A stretch of 64,000 nt of DNA, taken from positions 4,647,001-4,711,000 of the forward strand of contig NC_135007.1 of NCBI RefSeq assembly GCF_051020985.1, written 5' to 3'. A program made the position numbers and the translations under genes. Positions 26,401-41,400 of this stretch are shown piece after piece. Source of the DNA: Nomia melanderi (taxonomy: Eukaryota; Arthropoda; Insecta; Hymenoptera; Halictidae). The notes below the pieces were generated by a model. That model worked only from the letters and a program-made list of their open reading frames with translations, did no database searches and was not told the DNA's origin. The stretch's first letter is position 1. Every line of letters starts with the position of its first letter.

Positions 26401-29400
26401 TTCCCTATGATTTATTTCATAACTTCGGTAAGATGACTTTGTCATTAATAATTTACAAAAACACAAGGAACAATACCCAATTCGTCTATATTCCCCTTTA
26501 TCTCAGAACATAATAATTAATAACAGCAAAACAGTATTTAATCAGAACCCAAAATAATTCAGTGACATTCAATTTGTGTAATTTCCATTTGAGAACTTCC
26601 TCACAAGTCAACCCCTTGTTGTACCATTTAGCTGGTCAAAAATCGGGTCATAATTATGGCGACCGATATATCACTCGTGTTGCGACCTAAACTTGTAATA
26701 TGCATGTTTGGTCCAAAAATTTGATCACTAGTCAGACTCGTCAAAGCATGGCAAGGTGTTAAACTCCATACTGTATGGCAAAGGATTAAAACCATTTGTA
26801 TTCGACGATCACGGTGTATTGTCACAAAAAACAATGTTTCCGTGAGGAATCATGACCAAGTAGTTTTAACGTTCTGGAAGATGGCGGCCGCGCCCTATCA
26901 AGCTCAATGACCTCTCCGACAAATCGTTTACTTCTCGCGCGGTACCGGCGTCAGCCAGATCGCCGCGTCGCATCTTCAGCGCCGTGCGAACGCGCCTTTA
27001 TGGCCTGATCCACGTTGTACGCGTGACGTAAGCTCGCTCATGTTTTTCTTTCCACCTCCGGTTGTTGGAGGTACCGGCCCACTGCCGATGGGATCAAGTT
27101 CACCATGTTACGTATACGCTCACCATCAATCCATTCAGTGTCATTTCGAAGGAATCGGTCGGTAGTGAATGAAAAAATATAGCACTGCGAGGAGTTCCAC
27201 GAAGTTTTTATTTTATTACGAACCTAACAGAACCCTTGACCTCTTGCAGTTCGAACTATCCTTGGTTTTTCACTTGGGAACTTACGTCAATGTTATTTGA
27301 TTCAACTGTAGTTTAAGGTGGCAGTTCAGTGTATCATTTAATATTAACATTAACATTAAAACTACCAAATAGTTAAATTGACTTTTTGAAATTCCTCTAT
27401 AGAAATTTCAAGAATGCATCCATTGAGATTTTAATTGATTTACATTTTAATTTTCATATTTCTAAATCAGTTTCTATAATAATTCATCACAGAAACATCT
27501 GTTACTGTTTTAGTAATTGCAAAAAGAAGAAATCAGGAAGACATCATTTTGACCCGTCTGGTAGTTTTAGTGTTAAGTAGATTTGAAAGGTACTAATATT
27601 GTAACTGTTTAATAGATGCATAGTATGAATAGGGATAAGTATAGCAAAAAGTATGTAATGTTTCACTGTTGTAATGAAATTGTTTGTGAAGTTTATCTCA
27701 TCATAAAACAGTAAAGGATAAATCAGGCGGATGTTGTGTGTATTCGGAATCAGAATATTATACTTTCTAGTAATTTTCTCATCTGAAATTATTTTATAAT
27801 TTCATTTTGTTCATTGTCCAAACTAAATTGATATTTATCAATAAATATTTATCAATGACCTGGTGAAATACATCAAAAGTTTAGAATAAATGCTTTTTAT
27901 GTAAAGCTCATTTTTCGAAAAAAATTAATGAATATGGATCATTTATGGTCCCGTCGAAAGTTTAATTGTTTAGTTTCTGTAAAAAGGAGAAATCAGACTG
28001 CTTGGACCTGCCACGTAAAAAATCTTGTATCTATTGAGATTAAATACCCCAAATCCCTTTCTTCGTGGTCAGTTCAATTTTAAATTTTAAGAGGTTAGTG
28101 AAAAAGCATATTGTTAGCGGAGAGTTAATAACACGTGCCATGTTTGTATGTAATGTAATTGAAAAATACAATTTATTTTTATATCTTATTTGCTTGTATT
28201 AGTTTCGAAGTATTAATCACGCATTTGAACACATAAAAACGTATAAATAAAACATATTCGAACCGTATAAATGCACACATTCTCAATTCAACGATCACAG
28301 CGTTATTTATAACACTGGGAACATCAAGTTCGACAGTTCCTTGGTTGATAAAACGAAATATTGTTGATAAAAATTATCTTTATAATTTCGTGAATCAAAG
28401 AACTCATTAAGATGTATGGGCTTCGAACATATACAGTAAAATAAGTATTTGCATATATGTATGCACCAAATGTTGCAAAATCGTTTTTCAAAGTCAACAT
28501 TACTGCTACAGATGCAAACACATTCTTACAGTTTGAAAGGTTAAAATAATCCTAAAATATGTACATTTTAAAATGTACAATAAATGATTGAAACGTCCAA
28601 CAAATGAGATTATCGATTTTGAATATGTTCATCTAGCATTTCATCGTTCACGAGATACATACTTATTTTTTCTATCTTATCGACTTCATTACGAAACATT
28701 AAGTGTTTCCTGCAGTTTGAAATATATACATGATAAAAAATATAATATTATAGTACAATAATCTATTTGATAATGTATCATCGTCCTCATTAATAATTAG
28801 ATATTTTGTCAACAGTGATATTCGTAAAATCAAACCGAGACATTTTACCGAGGAATTTCCAAGGAAATTCGTGTGATCGTTATCCAATACACGTGTCTTT
28901 CCGCTAAATAATTACCGCGCGAGACGTGACTCCACCGTGCCGTCTGCTTCGAGAAAATATTGTGCGGCGTGACAAACAGTTTTCTTTGTAATTCTTGGCA
29001 GAAAATAGCGGATTAATTAAAGATACACCTTCCAGGAAACAAACCACAAGTTATAAATAAAAATAGTTCTCGCATCATTGTCAGTCTGATTCATTTATCA
29101 AATTCAATTTCTAATTTTATATTCGTTTACATTGTCCTAGGCTGTTTTGTGAAAGATGAAGTAAATAGCAAATTATATCATTGGAAAATTTTATTAAAAT
29201 TCCGCTACAGAGATAGACTATTTCATTAAGAATTGATTTCAATAAATTTTTATTTTATTATGCTCTTGTATTTCATAAATATTTTCACTTTGCATCACAT
29301 TGTAACAAATGTTTTCTATCATTATTATATCTTGAAATATTTTTAATTAGTTGTACTAGTTATATTATATTCTTGTTAAGATATATTCTATATACACAAA

Positions 29401-32400
29401 TAATAAGTGAGCTACTTTGAAGAAATTTAACCATTTATTCATCATCAGATTGTGATCAAGTTTGCTTGGAAACGATTGTCTCGTTGCAATCTCCTTTATC
29501 ACTAAACTTAAATTAAAAGAAGATCTCAGAAGAGACTCTAGAGACAAAAATCTCTTAAAAATTACAATTGATTACGAAAACGGACGTTGTATTATCTATT
29601 CTAGAAGAAAAGTCCCAACTGATATTGAAACAAGATGCTAGCAATGCAATACAGCTTTATACATCCTTGAATGTTTAAAAATCTACTACACTATGATCAT
29701 TATTTTTATATTTCACAGTCCCACATTTCTCTTTTTATATATAAATTGATGTTCTTGTTACAACATCGTTCGAAACTTCATTTGAAACTTATCAATCTCA
29801 TAATACTATTTGCAAAATTAACTTGGTTGATATTTTGTGATTCATTTTCATTGATTATTCATAAGCCAATATCTTAAACAAAAATAACAATCATTACATT
29901 TCTAATAAAAAGTTTCTGCGTTCAAAAAGGTGCTAAAAAAAAGTTTTACCGATAAAAGAACAGTTTTTCGGGATTAAACGAATCAAGTATGCTTAAAACG
30001 TTTTTACCTTTATCGTAAAATTATTCGGATGGGGAAACAACATTAAAAACAAAGGTAAGGACATTTAGGATAACGAAGAACGGGTTACTTGTGGAACGTT
30101 TACGATCGCGTGAAAATGGATCGTCCAGCGCATTCTCGTGTTTTGCAACATCCTTCCTTCGCCGCGATAAGATAATGATATGGCACTGGGGCAATGAAAC
30201 GTTTCGTGTTTTGATCATCGAGGCATTTCCTCTTGTCCCTTGTTCGTTCTTGCCACTTGTTTTTGTTTAGACATCCTTTCAATAGCAATAAAAACGGTAC
30301 CGCGCCATGTTAGGCATGTGAAAACGATTACGCATTTCAAATGTGTTCCTAGTGGAAAGTTGGCGTGGTTATTAAACCTCGCCTAGAAAGCAACCGAGAT
30401 TTCTTGGATTTTCTAGAAGCTCTTGCGACAATTGGCCAGATCTCGTGCCTAAGGCTGCCCACTTTCCGGAGGCAATCGACACGCTATCATTTCATATGAT
30501 AATCTCAGGAAACGTCTGTCCTGATAGACCGCCGTGCCTTGGAATTAAATTCGACATCTTCGTTGCGTAGGAAAGGTACAGTTCCCGTTGTACGTATTAA
30601 CAGGTTGACCACTGTTCACTCTGGTCGAAGTATTTCGGTGTCTTCCGCAAGTGCCGAACACTCTCGAAAATTTTCTCTGATCGATACCGCTCACTCCGAT
30701 CGGAGTGTATTTTTTTAACATTGGAAAGTAATAAATTATTCTTAAAACTAAATAAAGGCATTAAGTACTCTGCTGCTATATTATGTTGAACAATAAATAT
30801 TCGGAAAAACAATGTCGGCACCTCAACTAACAACTAAAAATATCACTCGCGATCAACCTGTTAACTCCTTGCCCTATGATTTATTTCTCAACTGTGATTG
30901 ATGCAACTACTTTATTATTAATAATTTATTGAAGCAAGAGACAAATTTTAGGCATATTCCCAGTCTACGTTTGCTCTAAATTATAATAATTGATAGCAAA
31001 AGAATAATTAATTTATATTATTATAATAATAATTAACTCAAAAGAATAGAATAATATTTATGTTTGTTACTTTCTATTTGAAATCTTTAACACGAATCTC
31101 ACATGGTATTGTAAGGCAGGGGATTAATTAAGCATTCAGCATTTGAGTGATTAACATGCATTCCAATGAATAATACACACTATAAAATAATTATATTTTT
31201 ATACAATTGATCGAGGTGTCATTCACTTTACTTACACCTTCACCTAAAATATAAAGTACGAATAAGTAACGGAGAAAAATAAATAATATGTATTATAGAA
31301 AAAAGAATATTCTGTTTTCATAGAAAATTATTCGAACATTGGTATCAACGAAAAATTCATTTTACCAGTTACTTCGTTGAAAAATTAAATAACCCTTAGT
31401 TAGAATTCGATGATCTTATATCCTGTTCTATATACTTGCACACTCTATAAACTGTTTACGTAAATCTAACAACTTTACACGTATTTACATAGCTCAGTTG
31501 AGTTTCGTAAGAATCAAAGTTAAAGAAAGATTCTATCTTTTTTATCAAGGCGTCGTGTGAACAAATATACTCCGCATGTAAAGGAAACAAATTACTCGTG
31601 CAACGATTTTTATTCGATTAAATTTATCGTCGATTTGTTTTCAACGGCGATTGATCAATAACAAAAATAATTCCAGCTCGCGAAGAAACACAAAGAGAGA
31701 AAGAACGGGACGTGACTCGACTCGACCCCGGGTTGCAAATAAGAAAAATAAGCCATCGATTCTTCCGCGCGGGTGTTCCTGCTTTTCAACAGCGAACTTT
31801 CCTACCTTTCAGCGGCGCATACCGCTTTTCACCGGCGGTGGGGTACGCGCGAATAAAAATAAAATACACGGCGGGTTGCCGTGGCGGAATCACCGATTCG
31901 CTTCCTCGCCGCCTTTCCGATAGGATAAAAAACTCATTCAGTAAGAAGTGTTCGGTAAGCCGATGTATAACGTCATCGTTAAAATTGTTTACCTACGAGT
32001 AGACAGTAGCTTACTCTTGAAGATTATTCGTGCGAGATCTTCAGTATATACAGGGTGTATAGAAATCATGTGTAAAGAGCACTGTAACCGATCCAGAAGT
32101 GTAGAATTGTGTTACCGTGCTCTTTGCATATCATTCTTATACACCCTGTACACTAATCCGGGCATTAGAGATTACGGTAACGCGACATCCTAATTATGCT
32201 GGAAAATCGAATCATTAACTGGGATCATAAATGATTTTCATTCACCTTTTGTAAATTTATGTTTAGAATAGAATTAATTATTAATAATGGTTTATTGTAC
32301 ATTCGCTCTTAGCTTTATCCTTTACGGTCTTACAACGGGACGAATGTGACATACAATTTCATTCCAACAGTGAACAATTACATAATTTTTGCTATAATTA

Positions 32401-35400
32401 TCCTTATCATCACAATCATACTATATACCTATTAAATAGATACAATTTGAGTACCTTTCATATCTACTTAAATACATGCCACACTGAAATACCACCTTAA
32501 CCAGTTAACTGTATTTGACCAGTATACATGTCATTTTAAAGTTTAAAATGATACTAATTCTTTCAGCTTTCTTTCTTATTTATTTTTTCAGATAAATATG
32601 TAATTCTTCTTTGTTTTGCTTTAGGTTTTCATTAAAATATACTCTAGATGCGTTCGTCCTGCGTTTGACCAGTACACACTTCATTTTTTTATTTTATTGC
32701 GAGCAAAACGAGAGACTTTTAAAACTAAATTCCACAATTAACAGGTTAATCGGATTTTCTTTATTTATTATGTACTTGTCCTACATTGGATGAAACGATA
32801 GTTTTTAAAGTACATTTTCCTGTAATTTGTTGTAGCTAAGAACAATCAAATGTTTTTATTTTACAGCATTTAAATGAATGTATTATTTGTGTCAAAGTAT
32901 ATATAGGTACCTATAGAAACATTTGTTTTACGTTTTGACTTATTTAGTTTAGTTGCAACTTCAAAACGATTTATTTCAGAGTATTCCAAATTCTTCAAAA
33001 ATATTCCACTAAGAAGGTGTAGTGGATCTGTAAAAGGTACTCCATTTCCCATCGATTAGAGTGGAAAAAACACCTCTTGATTATGATCGACGTCCGACTT
33101 AATCGGTGCAGGCACAGCCGCGAACGAATTTGAGATTGCGTGATATCACTTGCAATTGCCATGCTCGTTTCTGCATTCCACTGACGTCATTGGTGGCGCA
33201 TCCTCTTCCCTCGAAGACGGCGCGAAAGATTCGCATCTGCACTCAACCTCCGTGACTTGGACGTTAACGTTTGCTTGAGATATTGTCTGTTCTAGTCGAG
33301 GATTGATCCTCCCTCCTTGAAAAAGCACTCGGTGACAGAGTGGATTTAAAAGAAGCATACGTGGGCGTGATCCTCAGTGGACACGTTGTAAAATGAGTTT
33401 AGTGGCGAATGGCGTCAAGTATGAAGGAAAGAAATAAGCAGAGATTGCACGTAGGCTGTAACTTAGAAAAAGTAGTCCAATATCTAACTAAAGTTCTATT
33501 TTAACATGTTGGCCGCTAAAGAAATTCTCATCGAAATTCCCATAGGTACAGTCGAAACAGTTTTCTTAATGAAGTTCAATTAAAAAGTTAACTTGTCCCA
33601 AAAATGGGACACGTTTAAACCTCATTTCCTGGCCAAGTGATATTTACATAAATACTGCTTTGTTATTTTTACTTTATTTTTATTATTGAATATTTCAAAT
33701 ATAAAGAAAGTTATTTTTTTTGTTATATGGTGCACTGTATATTTTTAATAATATTCTACTGATACATAAATTTACAACTCAAAACAAACTATATGTATAG
33801 GAATTTTATATATTTACAAAACGTACAGTGTACCAGAAACGGTACACGTGACTAAGTAATGAGACTCAAAAACGTCTCGGTGTGGAATGTGTTAAGATTC
33901 TTCATAGTCATTACTTCACTGTTCTTCGTATATATCATACATCCAATAAAATTCGGTTCGTTCGATGCGTCGTCAAGGAAGTTAATTTTTATATTTACGT
34001 AAAAAATAGTGTCATCTGAATTTTGGTGACGTGGGAGTTTAGGTATTAACGCATATGTCTTTGTTAATATGTTGTTGTAATTCATGCGAGAAAGTATGTA
34101 AAAAGTACTATATGTAATGTTAAACGTCAAAGAAATATCATGTATAGTGTTATACATCAATGAATAATAAAGTAAAAGAAAATGATCAGTAGTGTTACAA
34201 GATTCGGTTTTAAAATGGAATATAATAAAATATATTAAAAAATATAATAAACAGAATAAAATAAAATGGTATAACTACGATATAAATTTTTGATAGAAAC
34301 GGTGCGCTTGCGCAAGCAAAAAGTGGAGAAAGAGGAGGTCCATCGGCTACGTTCTCTTCCTGTCTGCTTATCTTTCTCTTTTTAATGTTGAACTGTTAGC
34401 TTAACAAGGATCTCATGCCCATCGATATTCACTGTGCGACAAATTATATAATTCATTCAACATTAGTAACGCATCATGCGCATTATGATTATTTATACAT
34501 TGCAATTGATAATCTAGGCTGTCAAAAGTGAAAACATTATCATAACTTTTAATATATTTTCTTAACAAATTAAATTAAAATATCATTTCCTATTGTAACA
34601 ATATTTATTACTAAAAATGGTTAAATAATTAACCAGTTAACTTTGCTTGACGAGTATACTTGTCATGACACAAAATCCTGCAACTTCTCGATGATGTCAA
34701 ACACAGTTAACTGGTTAAGTAAATATTTAAGGAAACAGTTTAAACTTCAATATTATAATGAAAATTTTAAACAAGCTTTATTAATAATTTTTATAATAAA
34801 CTCTTGAAAATTATAATGGTACTGAAAAACATTGATTATCGTATTACGACATATGATTAATTAAATTTTCAGCTTGCATTTCATAGTAAATAGAAAAATA
34901 TGTTTTATTATAAACACTGATTTCCAGTAAAATGTAACTTGAAAATATTACTTCTAAATTTGTTTTAAAGGTGTATAGTACTTACAGTTTGCACTGAATG
35001 AGAACCTCTTTAAACAGGAGGAGTTCCCTCAACTGACAGGCGAAACATTCCCCCGCCGTACTCAACTCTCCGCCCTATCCTAAAGGGTCTGCCTTTTTCC
35101 TATCACCAGTTTCTGGTATACCTACATAAAAGGAAGAACGTCAGCTCTCAACGTTCTGGAGGATGGAAGATTCACTGATATCTTTCTACAAAGAAATAGT
35201 TGACTCGGAACATATAGAGTAAATGTATCGAATTTTGATTCGTATATAAAATTAAAAATATATTTTTACAGAAGTAAAAATAATATTCACATGATGCTAA
35301 ATATGGGAGAATGTGCTATAGCACATTAATGCTAAAAGTGGGAGAAAAAAGAAAATCAATAAGGTCTGCCATTCTGCTGCAATTTGCAATAATTGGCTGG

Positions 35401-38400
35401 CGACATTGTCGCACGCTAAACGTAATGACTAGACTGCGTATCTCTGTGCAAATTCAAATGTTTACAAATAAAATTAAAAGAATAGAATTGATATTGAGAA
35501 TGGTATACCATGAGAAATTTTCTAAAAGGCGCAATAATTAGAATATTTTATACATTTTTCCGCATTGTATGCATTCTGTGCTACTTTGTACTCTCAAATT
35601 TTCCATTAATGCATACAAATCTGTAGTCCAGTAATGACGAATGAAAACGTCGACGAAACTATGAAATTATCGTTTTGTGACAGTCATCTAGTGTTTTAAT
35701 TACCCGCAATTGTTTGTTGTGAAACAGCGTAAGTACTGTTCCAGAGCACGAAAGAAGTCTAGTAGGAAGGAAACGGAACAAGAGGGGTTTTTCCCTATGA
35801 ACGAACGTCACGTCAGTATCGAAGGAGCCCCGCCCGTTGTCTCACGCATTCTGCGCTCTAATGTGCGATTGGTCGAAACGGTTACACACGCTAAGTTCGT
35901 CGCGTCACACAGTGAAAAATTTCTCTTGCCCCGTTACCTTCCCGCTAGACATCTTTCGTGCTGTAGACAGTACATTTTTCAGTATAGATTTCTGCCCAAG
36001 TCTGTTAATGTGTTAAGAAATCCAATTACAATTATTAATATTGATTTATATTAGCAACAACCTTTAAATTTTTTAATCGTTCAACATTGAAAGTGCATGT
36101 ACTATAATACGCAACTATAAAGCAACGCCTTACGTTTCTTTGTATGAAACTTCATTCCGAATAAATCGATAACGAAAATTTATCTCTTGCACATGTGCTC
36201 CTGCATGCAGTAAGTAGAAACGATAAGTAATGAACAGAGATATTAGTCAGTCTTTATTAGAATGACACGCGTATCAAACGGAAACTCTAACTCTATTTTT
36301 TTGAATATCAAGTGAGCTACGAAAAGACTTTATACTACAATTCTATTTAATTTTCTTTCTTCTCTTGAGTTGTAGCATCAGTTTAGACACCTTGGAGATT
36401 TTGTATTCCCTACATTTACTCTATATACGATTGAAAATTATAATAATCTTACCAAACATGAGAAGAAGGTAATCTGACATTCATAATAATGGGTTTCATT
36501 GTTCATGGCCATTTCAGCTATTTTAAATCCTAGACATAGAAACCTGATGTTTATTTGACAAGACTTATCCGCAAAGCATGAATCGATTACTATTTTTCAA
36601 AGTAGACTAATTTCGAGTTTCATCAAATTGAAATTACAGTCAGCGAAATAGTATAAGAAGTATTGGAAATCGGTACTCTGCAAACGATTTTGTATAGTTT
36701 TTGAACATCAAAGCATTGAGACTCTAAGTTCTAGATATATCACGTGAAATAGATGTCACATCTCAAAGTGTTTTTATAATCGGAAAGTTAAAAGTGAGTT
36801 TTACTCCGATTCGCCATTCCTCCAATTCAAGACGTAATATCTACGCTTCCAGGAAACAGTACAAAGCGAAAAGGGGATCGATCACGCGTTTGAAATTCCT
36901 CGAATTGAAGAATGTGAAAAAGAATGCAGATAGTATCCTTGCGGTCTGAATTATTTTTTATTCCTTCAAAATGATAATTTTTTCATATTCATCTTCTTTT
37001 TTAATAATTTGTGCTTTATTAATAATGAACACGTTGTTTGTTAAGATATTACTCTTAAATATTCTACAATATTGAAGCAATTTATTTTGTGGAATAGGAT
37101 GTCAGAATTTTTTAATTTCATTTCTTTTACACTTTATAAATTTAAAAAAGAATTTGATCCGCTTATTTTGTTATGATAAAAATTAATTTTCAGATTTTGA
37201 TAAAAATTATACCATTCACTTAAAAGAGAACGGAAGAAATACATATATTTGTATATGTAAATGCGTAAAGAACCCCGGTTTAACCCTTTGTACTCAAAAA
37301 GCTATTCTCTGTCACTATTTACGTAAAATTGTACAGTATTACAATAAAATTTTACAATAACTAGAATAAAAACTTGTAATCTATTCACACTAAATGTACC
37401 ACGACCGGTCAAGTAATCGGTTTTAACATTTGATTGCAAATTCTACGTTTTATTTTATATCGATTCCTGTATGATCCGATTAATCAGATTTTCAATTTTT
37501 CTTTTTCCTTCTATTTCTATTTATACTAATAAAAATTGATTATTGTTGACACAATGAAAGAATTAAAGGAATAGAATGGCATTTACATTTGCCAATTTCT
37601 ATTCGGAATGTTTATCACGGGTCTGACGCGATATTGTAAGATAGGGGGTTAATGATGTCATCAATGAAAGCATCCAGCTAAATGTCCCGTCATCCCCGAA
37701 TTAATTCCCCGTGAAATATCGTCGAGGAACAGACGATGCTTCACGATGACCGATTGAAAGTACAGTGGGGCCCCGAGTTACGTCCTCCCGATTTACGTTG
37801 TTTCGCAGTTACGTTGTCTCCACGTAATACGGTGGTCAATTGTTTTTAACCAGTTAACTGTGGAATTTAGTTTAAAACATGTCTTACTGTGCGTACAACA
37901 AAATCAAGTAATGAAGTGTCTACTCGTGAAATGCAGCCTAAATGCACTTATAATATATTCTAACGATAAACTAAAGCGAAACGGAGAAAAATCATACGTT
38001 TATCTAAAAAAAATAAATAATCAATCATTCAAAGAGTTAGCATCATTTAGAGTCTTAAGCTGATATATATACTCGTCAAACGCAATTAACTAGATAAATA
38101 TAACCCCTTCTGTCATTTTTATACAATTCAAAGAAAATGTAAGATAAAAGTATCAGTAGTTGATCAGTTAAGACAAATTTTCTATATAAATAATAGTGAA
38201 CGCTTGCTCCTTTGTTAAATAGAGGGGCTCTATACGTGAAGATGCTGTTTGAACTCAGTTATAAAAAGTTAAAGCTTAGGAATTTCTTACCGTGAATTAT
38301 ACGCCGTTTCTTAACGATAACGTTAAAAATATTACAATACGGAGGCATACAACCAATGTCAGTAAAATAAATCATTAATTCTTGCGATAAACAATTTAAT

Positions 38401-41400
38401 TCAGGTAAAAGTGTTTCGAAGTTGGATTGGTAGATGTTACAGCATATCTATTGTGCCGTTATCAAAAGATTATTATCTTTAAAAACCTTATTTTCCACGT
38501 TGTCCTGAAAAATGGTGAATTACTGATAATAAGTCAATTACTGGTACCTTTACTATATCTCTTAATATGATAAATATATGTACAGACATGTATGTTCGCA
38601 TACATGCATACATGTCTATCCTGTATACTCCGATTTACGTCCTTTTCGACTTACGTCGCTCACTTCAGAACCAATTAGGACGTAAGTCTAGGGCCCAATG
38701 TATGTTCACTTTCTGTTTGCGCGACTCTACCGTCCGGTGGGAAACGTTTGATAACGGTGTAGACATAATTGATCGCGATAGTTTCCTAATGTTCGTCGCG
38801 ACATGATCGAGCGACGTATTATCGTCGCCGACAGTCACGGAACATGTCGGCCTTTAAAGCCAACATCGAAGGCAACGTAGATCCATGACACGGCTATACA
38901 TCCTCGCTATGGCACGTAGGAAGGCAGGAAAGGTCACGGCTCTGACCCATTTCGACGTTTTATCAGAGTACACCGCGAGCAAAGTTCGCCTCGTGGTGCA
39001 CGAGTCGGCTGAACCGCTACCGAGCAGATTATGTGGCGCGCGACTTCCGTTTTTCTTCCATCGGTTTTCCCTTCGATCACGAGCTTTCCCGATGTGCTCA
39101 CCGGTTCGCACTATCTAGCCTCGAAATTCGTGGACTCCGACCGTTCCGTTGCACGGTAACTGTTTTCGACGATGGTGTCGAGATTCTGATGCGCAGTAGT
39201 ATCGAAGTGTTGCAGATACAAATGTTACTTTTTATTTGGATCTGTAACACTATTTTTACTGAAACTGTCAGAAAACATCTCTTACAATTTTGACTTATAA
39301 TTATTTCCCATGTTTAATCACTGTTCTTTAATTGACTCTTAACTGTTTCTATAATGCACATGAAGTTAATTAATTTATTAAATCATATTAAGTAATTTGA
39401 TAGGTTTTATTAAATTACCTTTTGGTATGTATAAGTGTATACAAAAGTAAATAAATCATTATCATATGTTACAGTCGTATTATTATTATTATTGACATGC
39501 TGTGGCCAACTACTATTATTACTAACACTAGTCATCACCCTGTTAGTTGTAAAAATTATATATATATCTAATAAAGAATTTTAAAATAAAATTCCATCGT
39601 TAAAGTGGTACACAAACATCTGTGTGCCTCGTCATATTATAAAATTTTTCTATAGGAACTCTAAGAACGCAGCATTCAGATTTCAATAAATTTATGATTT
39701 AGTTTGTTTATTACTAAATCAATGTCTTCAGTAATTTCTCAGAGAAGCATTTGTAGAAGAATTTAGGAATGGGTCAATTTGACCAATTTGGTAGTTCTAA
39801 TGTTAATACTCAGTACAATAAAATGTGCCAATACAAATAACATTGACACAGAATTCATAGTTTAAAACTAATTTTAATATTAATCGAAAAACTTGTTCCT
39901 GTTTGTGATCTTGTTCCACCAAATTTTTACTGTACCAGCTATTTTATTAATTTACGTTTGTCTTGCTTATGCATGGGTAAAGCTCCAATTCTGCTATTGA
40001 AAAACGGTGAAGTGTGAGTAGGTATGTCTGGTATGGGTTCTTGACTATTACAGAGGAAATGTTTAAAATTGTTCCTATTGTTAGACATTTGTAGATACTG
40101 GGGGTACGGTATAATTTATGATTGGGAAAGTTGTCCTTCCGGCAGGTCTAGCACATGTGGTACCCGACTGCTCGAGATTTCGAGTTTTCGCGACACCGGT
40201 GGTCGTAAACCAATTTGACCTGCCGCCAAGGACTACCTTCCGTGTTCAGCCTTTTCAGAACTGAACATACTGAATGCGGTAGGTGAACGAACACTTATGT
40301 CAACTGCATCCTTCACTACAGCATCCTGCAGCGCATGCTAAAATGCATTCGAGTATGTCTGAGGGGCAGGGGCGCACCAAAGATATTTGCTGCCTGGGTA
40401 CAAACTTTTATTGCACCCCCCCCCCCCCCCTAAAAAATTGGAAAATATCATTGTGACCTTTCAATAACTCTCCGCCGCAAGGCTGTACGCTGTTTCACTT
40501 TCCACACTATTAACCTGTTAACTGTGGAATTTAATTTCAGAAATCTCTAATAATGGTCGCAATTAAATTAAATAATAAAGTATATATTCGTCAAATCCAG
40601 GATGAATGCACGTAGGGTATATTTTAATGAAAAACCAAAGCAAAACGAAGTATCACATGTCCGTGTGAAAAAATAAATAATTCATTGTTTAAGGCATTAG
40701 TATCATTTCAAGCTTTAAAATAACGTGTATACTCGTCAAACGCAGTGAACTGGTTAGAACTGTAAAATAAACGCGACATATCTTGTCGTTCATCCGTAAA
40801 GTATTAATACTAAAACTATTAGGTCGGTCAAAATGACCCATTCCTGATTTCTCCTTTTTACAATTATTAAAAGGGTAACAGCTGTTTCTTTAAGCAGTTA
40901 TTAGAGAAATTGATTTACCAATGCGCAAACTGAATTGTAAATCAATTAAAGTTTCAATAGATGCCATCTTGGAGTTGCTATAGAGAAATTTCAAAAAGTC
41001 AATTTAACTGCTCGGTAGTTTTAGTAATAAGAATCACTCGGTCTCACTCGCAGTTCTATATCGTAGAAGTGGAAGTATTTCCTCTCGGAAGACGTATGCC
41101 ACGTGTCAGAGAGGCATGTGTTGCGGGACGAATAAATATAAAGCCGAAAACACAATCCCCGGCCGCGATGCAGAAATCTTCGACGCCGTGTGACTCACGA
41201 CGAAATTTTATCCTGTCCGGCGATTTGCCAAACGTCGAATCGTCGCTTTGCCTCTGGGTTAAACGTTGCTTCTGCTTGTTCGATTCTTCGAGCCTCAACC
41301 CCTCTTCTCTTTCTCTTCTCTCCGCCATGCTGCATGTTTCTCTTGGTGGTCGGTGAAAATTCATTTAACCGCCAGTTAACCATGAAACACGTTTCCAACT

